The notes beneath the pieces were generated by a model. It saw only the letters and a program-made list of their open reading frames with translations. It was not told the DNA's origin and ran no database searches. This document shows positions 1 to 6,102 of a stretch of DNA of 6,659 nucleotides, in pieces. Source of the DNA: VBAS01 sp035764525 (GTDB lineage: Bacteria; Bacteroidota; Bacteroidia; Chitinophagales; Chitinophagaceae); contig DASTZB010000266.1 in NCBI GenBank assembly GCA_035764525.1, positions 1-6,659 on the forward strand, written 5' to 3'. The translations under genes and the position numbers were made by a program. The number at the start of each line of letters is the position of its first letter. The stretch's first letter is position 1.

Positions 1-2
1 AA

Positions 3-413
3 AAATTTCCTGATTTTTCAACACTTGATATTAATAATAATAGAATTGAGCTCTCAAAACTAAAAGGAAAATATGTGTTAATTCAAGTATGGGCATCTTG
101 GTGTGTTCCATGTATCCAGGAAGTGCCCGACCTGAAAATTATTTATGATAAATATAAAAACTCGGATTTTGCCCTTATTTCATTTAGTATTGATAAGGAT
201 TCCTCTGCTTTTAAAAAATCACTTGTTAAATACTCCATGAATTGGACACAGGTATTGGGAGATGCAAACCTTTGTTCCTTGTTAGGGACCATAATGGTTC
301 CGCAACTTTATTTAATAGATAAGAATGGCCTGACAATTTATAATGGAACCAACACAAAGGATCTTAATTTGATGCTATTGAAAAAAGTACTTTCGGAGCG
401 TCTACAAAAATAA
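3..413 (+). CDS. TlpA/AhpC-like thioredoxin-fold protein, 5'-partial
   Basis: This is the C-terminal 136 residues of a thiol-disulfide oxidoreductase of the TlpA / AhpC-TSA group; the reading frame is open to the left edge, so the start and any signal peptide lie outside the window. A GTG at 75 is internal, because the family fold already begins before it: 'FPDFSTLD' is the usual first strand and 'IELSKLKGKYVLIQVWASWC' is the classical lead-in to the active site. The redox motif WCVPC sits at visible residues 33-37 (Cys34, Cys37). The cis-proline segment 'IMVPQLYLID' (Pro100) faces it, followed by the usual KNG turn and a terminal helix ending at TAA 411-413. In Bacteroidota such proteins are usually periplasmic, often lipoproteins, and reduce disulfides, including apocytochrome c. 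A role for the cytochrome at 937-1347 is only a guess, since that gene is on the other strand and 520 bp away. The fold is certain; the substrate is unknown. Confidence 0.9.
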   Translation, partial: KFPDFSTLDINNNRIELSKLKGKYVLIQVWASWCVPCIQEVPDLKIIYDKYKNSDFALISFSIDKDSSAFKKSLVKYSMNWTQVLGDANLCSLLGTIMVPQLYLIDKNGLTIYNGTNTKDLNLMLLKKVLSERLQK

Positions 414-936
414 AATATTCAGTTTGTTAATTGAAAATGAGAATTTTTTATTTGGCGATTTTGCAAATTGTTTTATCAAATACTTTATTGCTTTTTTGGG
501 AAACCCAATTCATACTATAATATACAGTCGTTTACGCTATATTAATGATAGCCTTGCAGGTCGTATAGCAATTTTTAATAACCTGAAATAGAGTATAAGA
601 ATTCATGCTTCTTGAAGTCAGGCAATGTAACTCTTAGCATTGCTCCTTTTATCTGGTTTCGGAATGAATTAGAATGCGTCCGGTTTATTTTAAGAAATTA
701 TGTTAGGCGTATTCGTAATCTGTAAAACATTTTTAATACCGGGAATAAGTGTGAACAGAATAAAATACGTCTCATACTGTTCGGGCATTAATTGAAAGTC
801 TTATTTGCAAATATTTCTATCTGCTACCAACGCCACGGTTTATTGTTTCCTCAATGTTTTAGTGATTCTTTCTATAATTATATCTAGGTTACCAATTCCT
901 TTATCTGTTCACCGAATAACTCCTGCTTCACCAAAA
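414..936. other. Gene-poor spacer between two convergent genes
   Basis: No gene can be supported over these 523 bp. Stops are frequent in all frames and the longest open stretches are short: 582-722 on the plus strand (47 codons without ATG at its head) and a 32-codon ATG frame on the minus strand reading leftwards from 788. On the minus strand, 962 to 840 reads like the tail of a protein, with one in-frame TGA at 909-911, and may be gene debris overlapping the end of the cytochrome gene. A small hairpin, TTGGG-AAA-CCCAA, lies at 496-508 but has no T-run after it on either strand, so it is not a convincing terminator. Both flanking genes end here, so terminators are expected but none of textbook form is visible. 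Confidence 0.6.
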
Positions 937-1347
937 CTATTTAGTTCTTGCTCTAACGTATTTTACATCACCTGGTGTAACAGTAACTGCCTGATTTCCG
1001 AAGCTATTGCGAATATAAGTGAGTACATCAGCGATCTGCTGATCCGTTAATTGATTATGCGGAGCCATTACATTACTATAAGTTTCCCCATCTATTTCTT
1101 CATGCGTATCCATCCCCTTTAAAATGATTCTTATAAGTTTTGTTTTGCTACCCAGCACATGAGCCGTTTTTTCTAATGGAGGATTTAATCCCGGCACACC
1201 GCTTCCATCAAACTGGTGACAAGCCATACAATATTGTGTATAGACCTTTTTACCTCTATCCATTATAGTTTTATCAATATTTTTTGACATGTTAAATGCA
1301 ATCAATACCATCATACCCATTGGAAGAAAAAAGATGACACGCTTCAT
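937..1347 (-). CDS. Small exported c-type cytochrome
   Basis: A 136-residue single-haem class I cytochrome c. The N-terminus (MKRVIFFLPMGMMVLIAF) is a signal peptide or membrane anchor, placing the protein outside the cytoplasmic membrane. The haem-binding motif CMACH is at residues 40-44 (Cys40, Cys43, His44), introduced by 'GKKVYTQY'. The distal ligand is probably Met94 in 'NVMAPHN', and the usual C-terminal helix follows ('LTDQQIADVLTYIRNSFGN'). I chose the ATG at 1347-1345 over a TTG two codons upstream. It follows the PQQ-type dehydrogenase gene on the same strand with only 9 bp between them, so the two are almost certainly co-transcribed. In related pairs the cytochrome takes electrons from the quinoprotein and passes them to the respiratory chain; that role is inferred from family and context. 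No Shine-Dalgarno is visible; the preceding bases are A/T only, apart from one G. Confidence 0.93.
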   Translation of the reverse strand: MKRVIFFLPMGMMVLIAFNMSKNIDKTIMDRGKKVYTQYCMACHQFDGSGVPGLNPPLEKTAHVLGSKTKLIRIILKGMDTHEEIDGETYSNVMAPHNQLTDQQIADVLTYIRNSFGNQAVTVTPGDVKYVRARTK

Positions 1348-1356
1348 TTTCAATAA

Positions 1357-2643
1357 TTATTTTTTATATATTATCTTATAAATAGTTCCTTTTACATCAT
1401 CACTTACATATAAGGCGCCATCCGGTCCCAGTGCCAATCCACATGGCCGATGCACTGCCTGTTTCGGCGACATCACAGTTTCCACTCCTGCAAAACCATC
1501 TGCAAAAATTTCCCAGGGACCACTTGGTTTACCATCTTTAAACGGCACGAATGCTACATAATAACCTTCCTGTTTTTCAGGTGAACGGTTCCATGAACCA
1601 TGAAACGCAACGAAAGCCCCGTTCTTATACTTTTCCGGAAACATATTGCCTGTGTAAAATAATAATGCATTCGGTGCTGCATGGGCTGGAAAAGCAACTA
1701 TAGGTTGCTCTACTCCTTCACAACGGGTTGTCTTTTTTCCATCACCACCATACTCAGGAGCCAATACTTTTTTGTTTTGCTGTACATCGAAATAACAGTA
1801 AGGCCAACCGCAGTTTGCGCCTTTTTTTATCATGAACATTTCTTCAGCTGGAATATCAGCATTTTGCTTCGCATTAAAATATTCAGGGAACATATCCAAC
1901 TGATCACGGCCATGCTGTATAACAAACAATTCATTTACCTGGTAGTTCCAGTCCAGGCCCATCACATTGCGCAAGCCGGTTGCGTAACGTACTCCATCTT
2001 TATAAGATTGATTTAGTTTATCAGCCCGGAATTGCCAGATACCACCTGCAGAATCTAACACAGGACAAGGATCCTTTCCTTTTGAACCTGCACCTCTGTC
2101 TACTTCCTGGCAGGAATTTAAAGGAGATCCTATGTTTACATATATGTATCCCTTATCATCCAATATTAATGATTTGGTATTATGTTGCCTGCCGTTTATT
2201 AATCCTGTAATAATTTTTTCAGGTGAGTCCGGGTTTATTACTTCTTCATTCTCGTCGAGTTTATAACGAAATATTTCATCATTGGATGACGCATAGAGAT
2301 AACCATCCTTAATTGTTATACCGGTACCAATATAGTTACCAAACCTTTTAATGTCATCGATCTTTCCATCGCCATCGGTATCTTTTATTCGTAAAATTCC
2401 TTTTCCATTTACCAGCTTGCTTAATTTAATATACAGAGCCCCGCTATTTGTTACCACGATATGACGGGCTTTGCCCACACTATCCAATATTGCTGAGGCG
2501 CTGAAGCCAACAGGTAATTTTAAACCTGCATTTGCTGTTTCCTCAACTGCGTTTTTCTTTGTTTTCGGGTTCAACAGATCTTTTGCAGGAGCAATGATCA
2601 ATATTGTCATCAATAATAGTGGCCCAAATAAATATTTACGCAT
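1357..2643 (-). CDS. PQQ-dependent sugar dehydrogenase-like beta-propeller protein (sorbosone dehydrogenase family)
   Basis: A complete 428-residue exported protein of the soluble PQQ glucose/L-sorbosone dehydrogenase superfamily. Residues 1-20 form a signal peptide without a lipobox cysteine. The propeller begins at 'LKLPVGFSASAIL' (42-53). Family signatures visible in order are 'GRQHNTKSL' (151-159, with the conserved His154), 'YATGLRNVMGLDWN' (220-233, with Arg225), 'GANCGWPYCY' (275-284), 'VAFHGSWNRSP' (345-355) and 'HRPCGLALGPDGALYVSDD' (398-416), which closes the last blade. An acidic loop DTDGDGKIDD (88-97) resembles a calcium site. Six cysteines (178, 193, 278, 283, 308, 401) in an exported protein suggest disulfides. 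Members oxidise aldoses or similar sugars in the periplasm, using PQQ and calcium, and reduce a cytochrome; the cytochrome gene follows 9 bp downstream. The true substrate cannot be read from the sequence, and some Bacteroidota homologues have no proven activity. A candidate promoter and a 29-bp element shared with uxaA lie upstream. Confidence 0.9.
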   Translation of the reverse strand: MRKYLFGPLLLMTILIIAPAKDLLNPKTKKNAVEETANAGLKLPVGFSASAILDSVGKARHIVVTNSGALYIKLSKLVNGKGILRIKDTDGDGKIDDIKRFGNYIGTGITIKDGYLYASSNDEIFRYKLDENEEVINPDSPEKIITGLINGRQHNTKSLILDDKGYIYVNIGSPLNSCQEVDRGAGSKGKDPCPVLDSAGGIWQFRADKLNQSYKDGVRYATGLRNVMGLDWNYQVNELFVIQHGRDQLDMFPEYFNAKQNADIPAEEMFMIKKGANCGWPYCYFDVQQNKKVLAPEYGGDGKKTTRCEGVEQPIVAFPAHAAPNALLFYTGNMFPEKYKNGAFVAFHGSWNRSPEKQEGYYVAFVPFKDGKPSGPWEIFADGFAGVETVMSPKQAVHRPCGLALGPDGALYVSDDVKGTIYKIIYKK

Positions 2644-2674
2644 AAACTTTGTTTAGAACTGATCTTCTTTTGTA

Positions 2675-2682
2675 CAAATAAA
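2675..2682 (-). promoter_or_regulatory. Candidate -7 box of the dehydrogenase-cytochrome unit
   Basis: The minus strand reads TTTATTTG, seven of eight positions of the Bacteroidetes -7 consensus TAnnTTTG, 31 bp before the ATG at 2643. The identical box, with one more conserved T after it, occurs before uxaA at the same distance from the same upstream element, which raises confidence. No clear TTG-type -33 box lies at the usual spacing, suggesting an activator-dependent promoter. Confidence 0.45.
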
Positions 2683-2712
2683 GAAAAAAGGTTTGTGTCA
2701 GGGAATTTGATC

Positions 2713-2741
2713 ATTGTCGTATCATTCAGCGATTTTAGCAT
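2713..2741 (-). promoter_or_regulatory. 29-bp shared upstream element, copy A
   Basis: On the minus strand this begins ATGCTAAAAT, continues with CGC then TGAATGATA, and ends CGACAAT. It matches copy B at 5738-5766 in 26 of 29 positions, in the same orientation relative to the gene it precedes. It ends exactly 30 bp before the TTTATTTG box. It is not a palindrome and lacks the central CG symmetry of a LacI operator, so an asymmetric binder such as an AraC-type or other activator is more likely. It also lies upstream of lacI on the other strand (105 bp before the chosen start), so it could affect both directions. Confidence 0.6.
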
Positions 2742-2846
2742 TGAAGAATTCACACATCTTCACATAAAATGACTGCTAAAAATATTTATGTAAACTGTTC
2801 CGAAATTCATCAATTTTGTATGTTGAGCTTAAAAGCCTGCCCGGTT

Positions 2847-3893
2847 ATGAATAACGTAACACTGAAAAAACTAGCTGAAGAGTTGAAAATGGCGCCTTCA
2901 ACAGTTTCCCGTGCCTTGAGGGATAGTCATGAAATAAGCCAGGAAACCAAAGATCGGGTAAAAGCCCTGGCAGCCAAGCTTGACTTTCAGCCCAATCCTC
3001 ATGCAAGCAGCTTGCGAAAGAATCAAAGCAGAACTATCGCTGTTATTATTCCTGAAATACAAAACAATTTCTTTTCACAAGTTATGAATGGAGTTGAGGA
3101 GGTGGCCCGGCAAAAAGGTTACCATGTGCTGATCTACCTTACTCATGAAGATCAGAAAAGAGAAATGGATATTTTGCACTTGTTAAGAAGCGGAAGAGTG
3201 GAAGGAGTGATGATCTCCGTGTCCAATACTACTAAGAGTTTTGAGCATTTAGAAGCTTACCGCAAAGAAGAAATTCCTTTGATATTTTTTGACAGAGTTT
3301 GTGAAAGCATGGAAGTGCCATGCATCACTACGGATGATACAGGAGCAGCTTTTAAAGCAACAGAACATTTGCTGAAAGCGGGATGTAAGAAAATTGCTTT
3401 TCTTTCCATGGCAGGAAATCTTTCTATAAGCTGCGGTCGCAAATCCGGATATATAAAAGCGTTAACAAAATTTGGTTTATCGGGTAATGAACTAGTTATA
3501 GAATGTGGGCCTGACGATGAAACAAATCGTCAAAAGATCAGGGAACTTTTGCAAAGTGAGCAAAGACCTGATGGGATCTTTGCAGCCGTAGAAAAATTTG
3601 CTGTTAACACTTACGAAGTATGCAAGGAACTTGAAATAAAAGTGCCTCAACAATTAAAAGTGATCAGCTTTTCAAATCTATCTGCCGCCGCATTGTTCAA
3701 TCCCCCGCTATCAACTATTGTGCAACCGGCATATGATATAGGTCGTGAAGCTGCCAATATCCTTTTTAAGATAATTGATAAAAAGAAATTATTAAACACG
3801 GAAAAGAAAGTTGTGATCCCCTCACATCTTGTGATCAGGGAATCAACTATAGGTAAACATTATCCAAAACCTTCGGTGTTCCTAAAACAATAG
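2847..3893 (+). CDS. LacI-family transcriptional regulator
   Basis: A 348-residue LacI/GalR-type DNA-binding regulator of normal family length. The N-terminal helix-turn-helix is 'VTLKKLAEELKMAPSTVSRAL' (residues 4-24) followed by 'RDSHEISQETKDRV' and the hinge 'FQPNPHASSLRK' (47-58), whose leucine normally inserts at the central CG of the operator. The periplasmic-binding-protein-like sensor starts at 'SRTIAVIIPEIQNNFFSQVMNGVEE' (61-85) and continues through 'LIFFDRV' (145-151), 'TTDDTGAA' (161-168), 'HLLKAGCKKIAFL' (174-186), 'RPDGIFAA' (240-247) and 'PLSTIVQPAYDIGREAANIL' (287-306), ending in 'HLVIRESTI' (327-335). I chose the ATG at 2847 because family members begin one to three residues before the HTH. 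In-frame ATGs at 2769 and 2820 would add 26 or 9 residues of non-family sequence. A weak -7-like CAATTTTG lies at 2811-2818. The ligand is unknown; next to uxaA, a sugar or sugar acid is likely. Confidence 0.94.
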   Translation: MNNVTLKKLAEELKMAPSTVSRALRDSHEISQETKDRVKALAAKLDFQPNPHASSLRKNQSRTIAVIIPEIQNNFFSQVMNGVEEVARQKGYHVLIYLTHEDQKREMDILHLLRSGRVEGVMISVSNTTKSFEHLEAYRKEEIPLIFFDRVCESMEVPCITTDDTGAAFKATEHLLKAGCKKIAFLSMAGNLSISCGRKSGYIKALTKFGLSGNELVIECGPDDETNRQKIRELLQSEQRPDGIFAAVEKFAVNTYEVCKELEIKVPQQLKVISFSNLSAAALFNPPLSTIVQPAYDIGREAANILFKIIDKKKLLNTEKKVVIPSHLVIRESTIGKHYPKPSVFLKQ

Positions 3894-3925
3894 TGTCGTT
3901 ACAACATTTTTAATTTCTCAACTAA

Positions 3926-5602
3926 TTATAAAGATACGCCCCGCTTCCATGGTATGAAATCATCCTGGGCCAATTGAACTGCTTTAGGAATTATTTCACC
4001 ACTGGCGACTTTTATACAGAAGTCAAGGATTTCTTCTCCCATTTGCTGAATTGTTTTTTCGCCGTCAATGATAGGACCTGTGTCGATGTCTATAATATCA
4101 TTCATTCTTTTTGCCAGCCTGGAATTAGTAGATAGTTTAATAGTCGGTGCAACAGGATTTCCTGTTGGTGTACCTAATCCTGTTGTGAAAAGAATCAAGG
4201 TTGCACCAGAAGCAGTTTGGCCAGTTGTAGATTCTACATCATTGCCCGGAGTGCATACCAAACTTAAACCGGGTTTTGTGGCAGGTTCTGTATAATCAAG
4301 TACCGAAACCACAGGAGCAGTGCCACCTTTTCGTGCAGCACCAGTTGATTTAATTGCGTCTGTTATCAATCCGTCTTTAATGTTGCCTGGTGATGGATTC
4401 ATGTGAAAACCTGACCCAACCTGCTTTGCCTGGTGATTATAAGTCTCCATCAGGCGAATGAATTTATTAGCCGTCTCTTCATTGACACTCCTGTCTATTA
4501 GTTCTTGTTCTGCCCCGCATAGTTCCGGAAACTCCGCAAGCAAAATTTTTGCTCCTAACGCTACCAACAGGTCGGATGTATATCCTATTGCAGGATTAGC
4601 TGAAATGCCACTGAAGCCATCACTTCCTCCGCATTTTACACCAACACATAAAGCGCTGAGAGGGGCTGGTTCTCTCTCCTGTTTATTAATTTCTACCAGC
4701 CCTTTGAATGTCTGGCGGATAGCATCAGTAATTAATTGTTCTTCGCTTTGTATTTGTTGCTGTTCGAAAACATACAATGGTTTATCAAAATGTGGATTTC
4801 GTTGTTTCAGATCATTCAAAAAATTTTTTACCTGCAAATGCTGACAGCCAAGACTTAAAACAGTCACGCCTCCAACATTCGGATGATCGGCATAAGATGA
4901 AAGCAGTGCGCTAAGTGTAGCAGAATCCTGGCGGGTACCTCCGCAACCTCCTGCGTGATTCAGAAATTTTATACCATCAACATTTTTGAAATATCGTTCT
5001 GTGTTCAGTGACAATGGGTTCAGATCAATGTTATCAATATCATCACCTGTCCTATGAGCTTGCAACATTTGCCTGGTAAATCTTTTATACCGATCGGTAA
5101 CTGCATACCCCAATTCATTCCACATTGCTTCTTTGATAACATCAAGGTTCCTGTTCTCACAAAAAACAGTGGGAATAAATAGCCAGTAATTAGCTGTTCC
5201 AACATGTCCGTCACTTCTTTTATAACCATTGAATGTCTTGTGCGCAAACCGGGAAATATCGGGAGCTTGCCAGGTGTATTGAAAAGAACGATATTCATAT
5301 TTTCCAGCAGCATGTTTAGTATTAGCTGTGGTCATTGCTTGTCCTTTGAATACATCTGTTTGTAATTTGCCTACTAATACTCCATACATGATCACACCAT
5401 CACCCATATGCATATCATGTTCAAAAAATTTATGCTTGGCTGCTACGTTTTCTGGCAATTCAAAGCTGGAATCATTTGATGAAACCTTTGTGCCAGGCTC
5501 AAGATCCCTGAGGGCTACCAGTACATTATCATCGGGATGTATTTTCAGAAACAAAGATTGCGCAGCCTTTGTCGAACTTCTTTTTTCAATTTTTTTTTCC
5601 AT
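3926..5602 (-). CDS. uxaA: Altronate dehydratase
   Basis: A complete 558-residue UxaA-family dehydratase, which removes water from D-altronate to give 2-keto-3-deoxygluconate in cytoplasmic galacturonate catabolism, with a divalent iron-type metal. After about 16 extra residues, the SAF domain runs from 'FLKIHPDDNVLVALRDLEPG' (18-37) to 'TTANTKHAAG' (91-100). The large catalytic domain begins at 'FNGYKRSDGHVGTANYW' (124-140) and shows 'NHAGGCGGTRQDS' (215-227), 'SLGCQ' (250-254), 'GVKCGGSDGFSGISANPAIG' (321-340), 'NPSPGN' (402-407) and 'GLGTPTGNPVAPTIKLSTN' (475-493). The SAF start and the HAGGC region agree with UxaA more than with a short one-domain hydrolyase; galactarate dehydratase (GarD) is the nearest alternative. 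The ATG at 5602 is followed at once by a run of nine A's. It is convergent with lacI, 32 bp apart with no hairpin terminator visible. No uronate isomerase or altronate oxidoreductase gene is in view, so the substrate remains inferred. Confidence 0.94.
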   Translation of the reverse strand: MEKKIEKRSSTKAAQSLFLKIHPDDNVLVALRDLEPGTKVSSNDSSFELPENVAAKHKFFEHDMHMGDGVIMYGVLVGKLQTDVFKGQAMTTANTKHAAGKYEYRSFQYTWQAPDISRFAHKTFNGYKRSDGHVGTANYWLFIPTVFCENRNLDVIKEAMWNELGYAVTDRYKRFTRQMLQAHRTGDDIDNIDLNPLSLNTERYFKNVDGIKFLNHAGGCGGTRQDSATLSALLSSYADHPNVGGVTVLSLGCQHLQVKNFLNDLKQRNPHFDKPLYVFEQQQIQSEEQLITDAIRQTFKGLVEINKQEREPAPLSALCVGVKCGGSDGFSGISANPAIGYTSDLLVALGAKILLAEFPELCGAEQELIDRSVNEETANKFIRLMETYNHQAKQVGSGFHMNPSPGNIKDGLITDAIKSTGAARKGGTAPVVSVLDYTEPATKPGLSLVCTPGNDVESTTGQTASGATLILFTTGLGTPTGNPVAPTIKLSTNSRLAKRMNDIIDIDTGPIIDGEKTIQQMGEEILDFCIKVASGEIIPKAVQLAQDDFIPWKRGVSL

Positions 5603-5699
5603 ATAATAAAAGCTTAAGCAATCAATTAAGTTTACAATCAGTGAGCTGTTGAAGATTATGGAGAATGAATAAATTTTCTCATAAACAGTTACTGCATAA

Positions 5700-5707
5700 C
5701 AAATAAA
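5700..5707 (-). promoter_or_regulatory. Candidate -7 box of uxaA
   Basis: The minus strand reads TTTATTTG, seven of eight positions of TAnnTTTG, leaving a leader of roughly 90 bases before the uxaA ATG. The same octamer plus a following T precedes the dehydrogenase unit, also exactly 30 bp after the shared element. A -33 box is not clear (only TGTTTA at about the right place). Confidence 0.45.
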
Positions 5708-5737
5708 CTTATTAAGGCAATAAACATGCTTTATATA

Positions 5738-5766
5738 ATTGTCTTATCATTCAACAATTTTAGCAT
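5738..5766 (-). promoter_or_regulatory. 29-bp shared upstream element, copy B
   Basis: On the minus strand it begins ATGCTAAAAT, continues TGT then TGAATGATA, and ends AGACAAT. It differs from copy A (2713-2741) only at three positions. The 30 bp between element and -7 box are not conserved between the two copies, so the match is not simply a recent duplication of the whole promoter. This copy also contains an inverted pair ATTGT/ACAAT that copy A lacks. Confidence 0.6.
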
Positions 5767-5852
5767 GGATAACATTTTAAAGAACTTCATTAGTTGAAAA
5801 AAGAATTGGCCATATAATATTTATATGATAACCGCCTGCCGCAATGCATTTT

Positions 5853-5868
5853 CCGGGAACGATTGCGT
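5853..5868. promoter_or_regulatory. LacI-type operator, left copy (imperfect)
   Basis: CCGGGAACGATTGCGT matches the reverse complement of the right-hand operator (5968-5983) at 13 of 16 positions, including the uninterrupted core AACGATTGCG with central CG. Its own symmetry is weak in the left arm. A further half-site, CCGCAAT, lies at 5839-5845. Confidence 0.45.
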
Positions 5869-5913
5869 AGATTCTTAGGCAGATCAAGAAAAGAAAAATT
5901 TAACGTCGAAAAC

Positions 5914-5929
5914 TAGTTTAATAGTTTAA
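5914..5929 (+). repeat. Tandem 8-bp repeat
   Basis: TAGTTTAA occurs twice head-to-tail between the two candidate operators. Its low complexity means chance is possible, but it adds to the repeat density of this spacer. Confidence 0.5.
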
Positions 5930-5936
5930 ATAGCTA

Positions 5937-5959
5937 TAAACCAGATACTTAAACCAGAT
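5937..5959 (+). repeat. Direct repeat TAAACCAGAT, 13-bp period
   Basis: Two perfect 10-bp copies (5937-5946 and 5950-5959) lie just left of the right-hand operator. Direct repeats of this kind are a common form of site for AraC-type or response-regulator proteins; which protein might bind here is unknown. Confidence 0.5.
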
Positions 5960-5967
5960 CTTGCCCA

Positions 5968-5983
5968 CCGCAATCGTTTGCGG
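5968..5983. promoter_or_regulatory. LacI-type operator, right copy (near-perfect palindrome)
   Basis: CCGCAATCGTTTGCGG is a 16-bp inverted repeat with 14 of 16 symmetric positions and a CG at its exact centre, the form used by LacI/GalR proteins (compare cre-like sites). It stands out in AT-rich surroundings. It lies about 117 bp before the araC-like start and immediately upstream of the tentative TTTG/TAAATTGG promoter, where a bound repressor could block polymerase. The lacI gene at 2847-3893 is the nearest candidate binder. Confidence 0.6.
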
Positions 5984-6027
5984 ATGATTTTTTTTTGCCG
6001 GGTCATTTGTAAGCTAAATTGGCATTC

Positions 6028-6102
6028 GAAACCTGTTTCTATCACTTTTCAGGTAAAGATTGCTTAATAAACAATTGCTTAATCACGAAAACCTGCTTGT
6101 AT
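6028..6102 (+). repeat. Palindrome GAAACCTGTTTC and its direct near-copy at the araC-like start
   Basis: GAAACCTGTTTC (6028-6039) is a perfect inverted repeat with 5-bp arms around CT. The stretch AAACCTGTTTCTAT (6029-6042) recurs as AAACCTGCTTGTAT at 6089-6102, 12 of 14 identical, 60 bp later and overlapping the start codon. This would suit an autoregulatory site. Confidence 0.35.
6059..6083 (+). repeat. Direct repeat ATTGCTTAAT, 15-bp period
   Basis: Two perfect 10-bp copies (6059-6068 and 6074-6083) lie within 45 bp of the araC-like ATG. An inverted copy of GATTGCTTAA lies at 5614-5623, eleven bases before the uxaA ATG, so the word is present at both ends of this divergent spacer. Confidence 0.4.

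Larger units (their letters stand above)
5603..6100. other. Divergent control region between uxaA and the araC-like gene
   Basis: There is no gene in these 498 bp; the longest ATG frames are under 20 codons. The region is unusually rich in short repeats. From left to right it holds the uxaA leader and -7 box, the shared 29-bp element, two LacI-type operators, two tandem AT-rich repeats, a 12-bp palindrome and paired direct repeats just before the araC-like start. A possible promoter for that gene is TTTG at 5994-5997, a 17-bp gap, then TAAATTGG at 6015-6022 (seven of eight -7 positions), directly after the right-hand operator; this is tentative. Confidence 0.7.

Noticed and set aside
496..508. 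Hairpin TTGGG-AAA-CCCAA as a terminator
   Set aside because: The stem is only 5 bp, and the T-run precedes it on the plus strand; neither strand has a T-run after the stem.
582..722. 47-codon open plus-strand stretch in the left spacer
   Set aside because: It has no start codon at its head and no recognisable family features, and a stretch this short is expected by chance.
805..1050. Plus-strand 81-codon frame with TTG start
   Set aside because: Its second half lies antisense over the conserved C-terminal helix of the cytochrome, and its translation has no family features.
1808..1820. CCGCAGTTTGCGC resembling the LacI operator
   Set aside because: It lies within the conserved GANCGWPY coding motif of the dehydrogenase, lacks the central CG and has the wrong spacing.
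3894..3925. Terminator between convergent lacI and uxaA
   Set aside because: Only a few T's and no stem of useful length; nothing of terminator form can be supported.
4096..4104. TATCATTCA, a 9-bp match to the shared element, inside uxaA
   Set aside because: The match does not extend and there is no -7 box at the matching distance; it is explained by coding sequence.
4458..4844. Plus-strand 128-codon frame inside uxaA
   Set aside because: It is antisense to strongly conserved UxaA motifs; the translation is serine/cysteine-rich shadow sequence.
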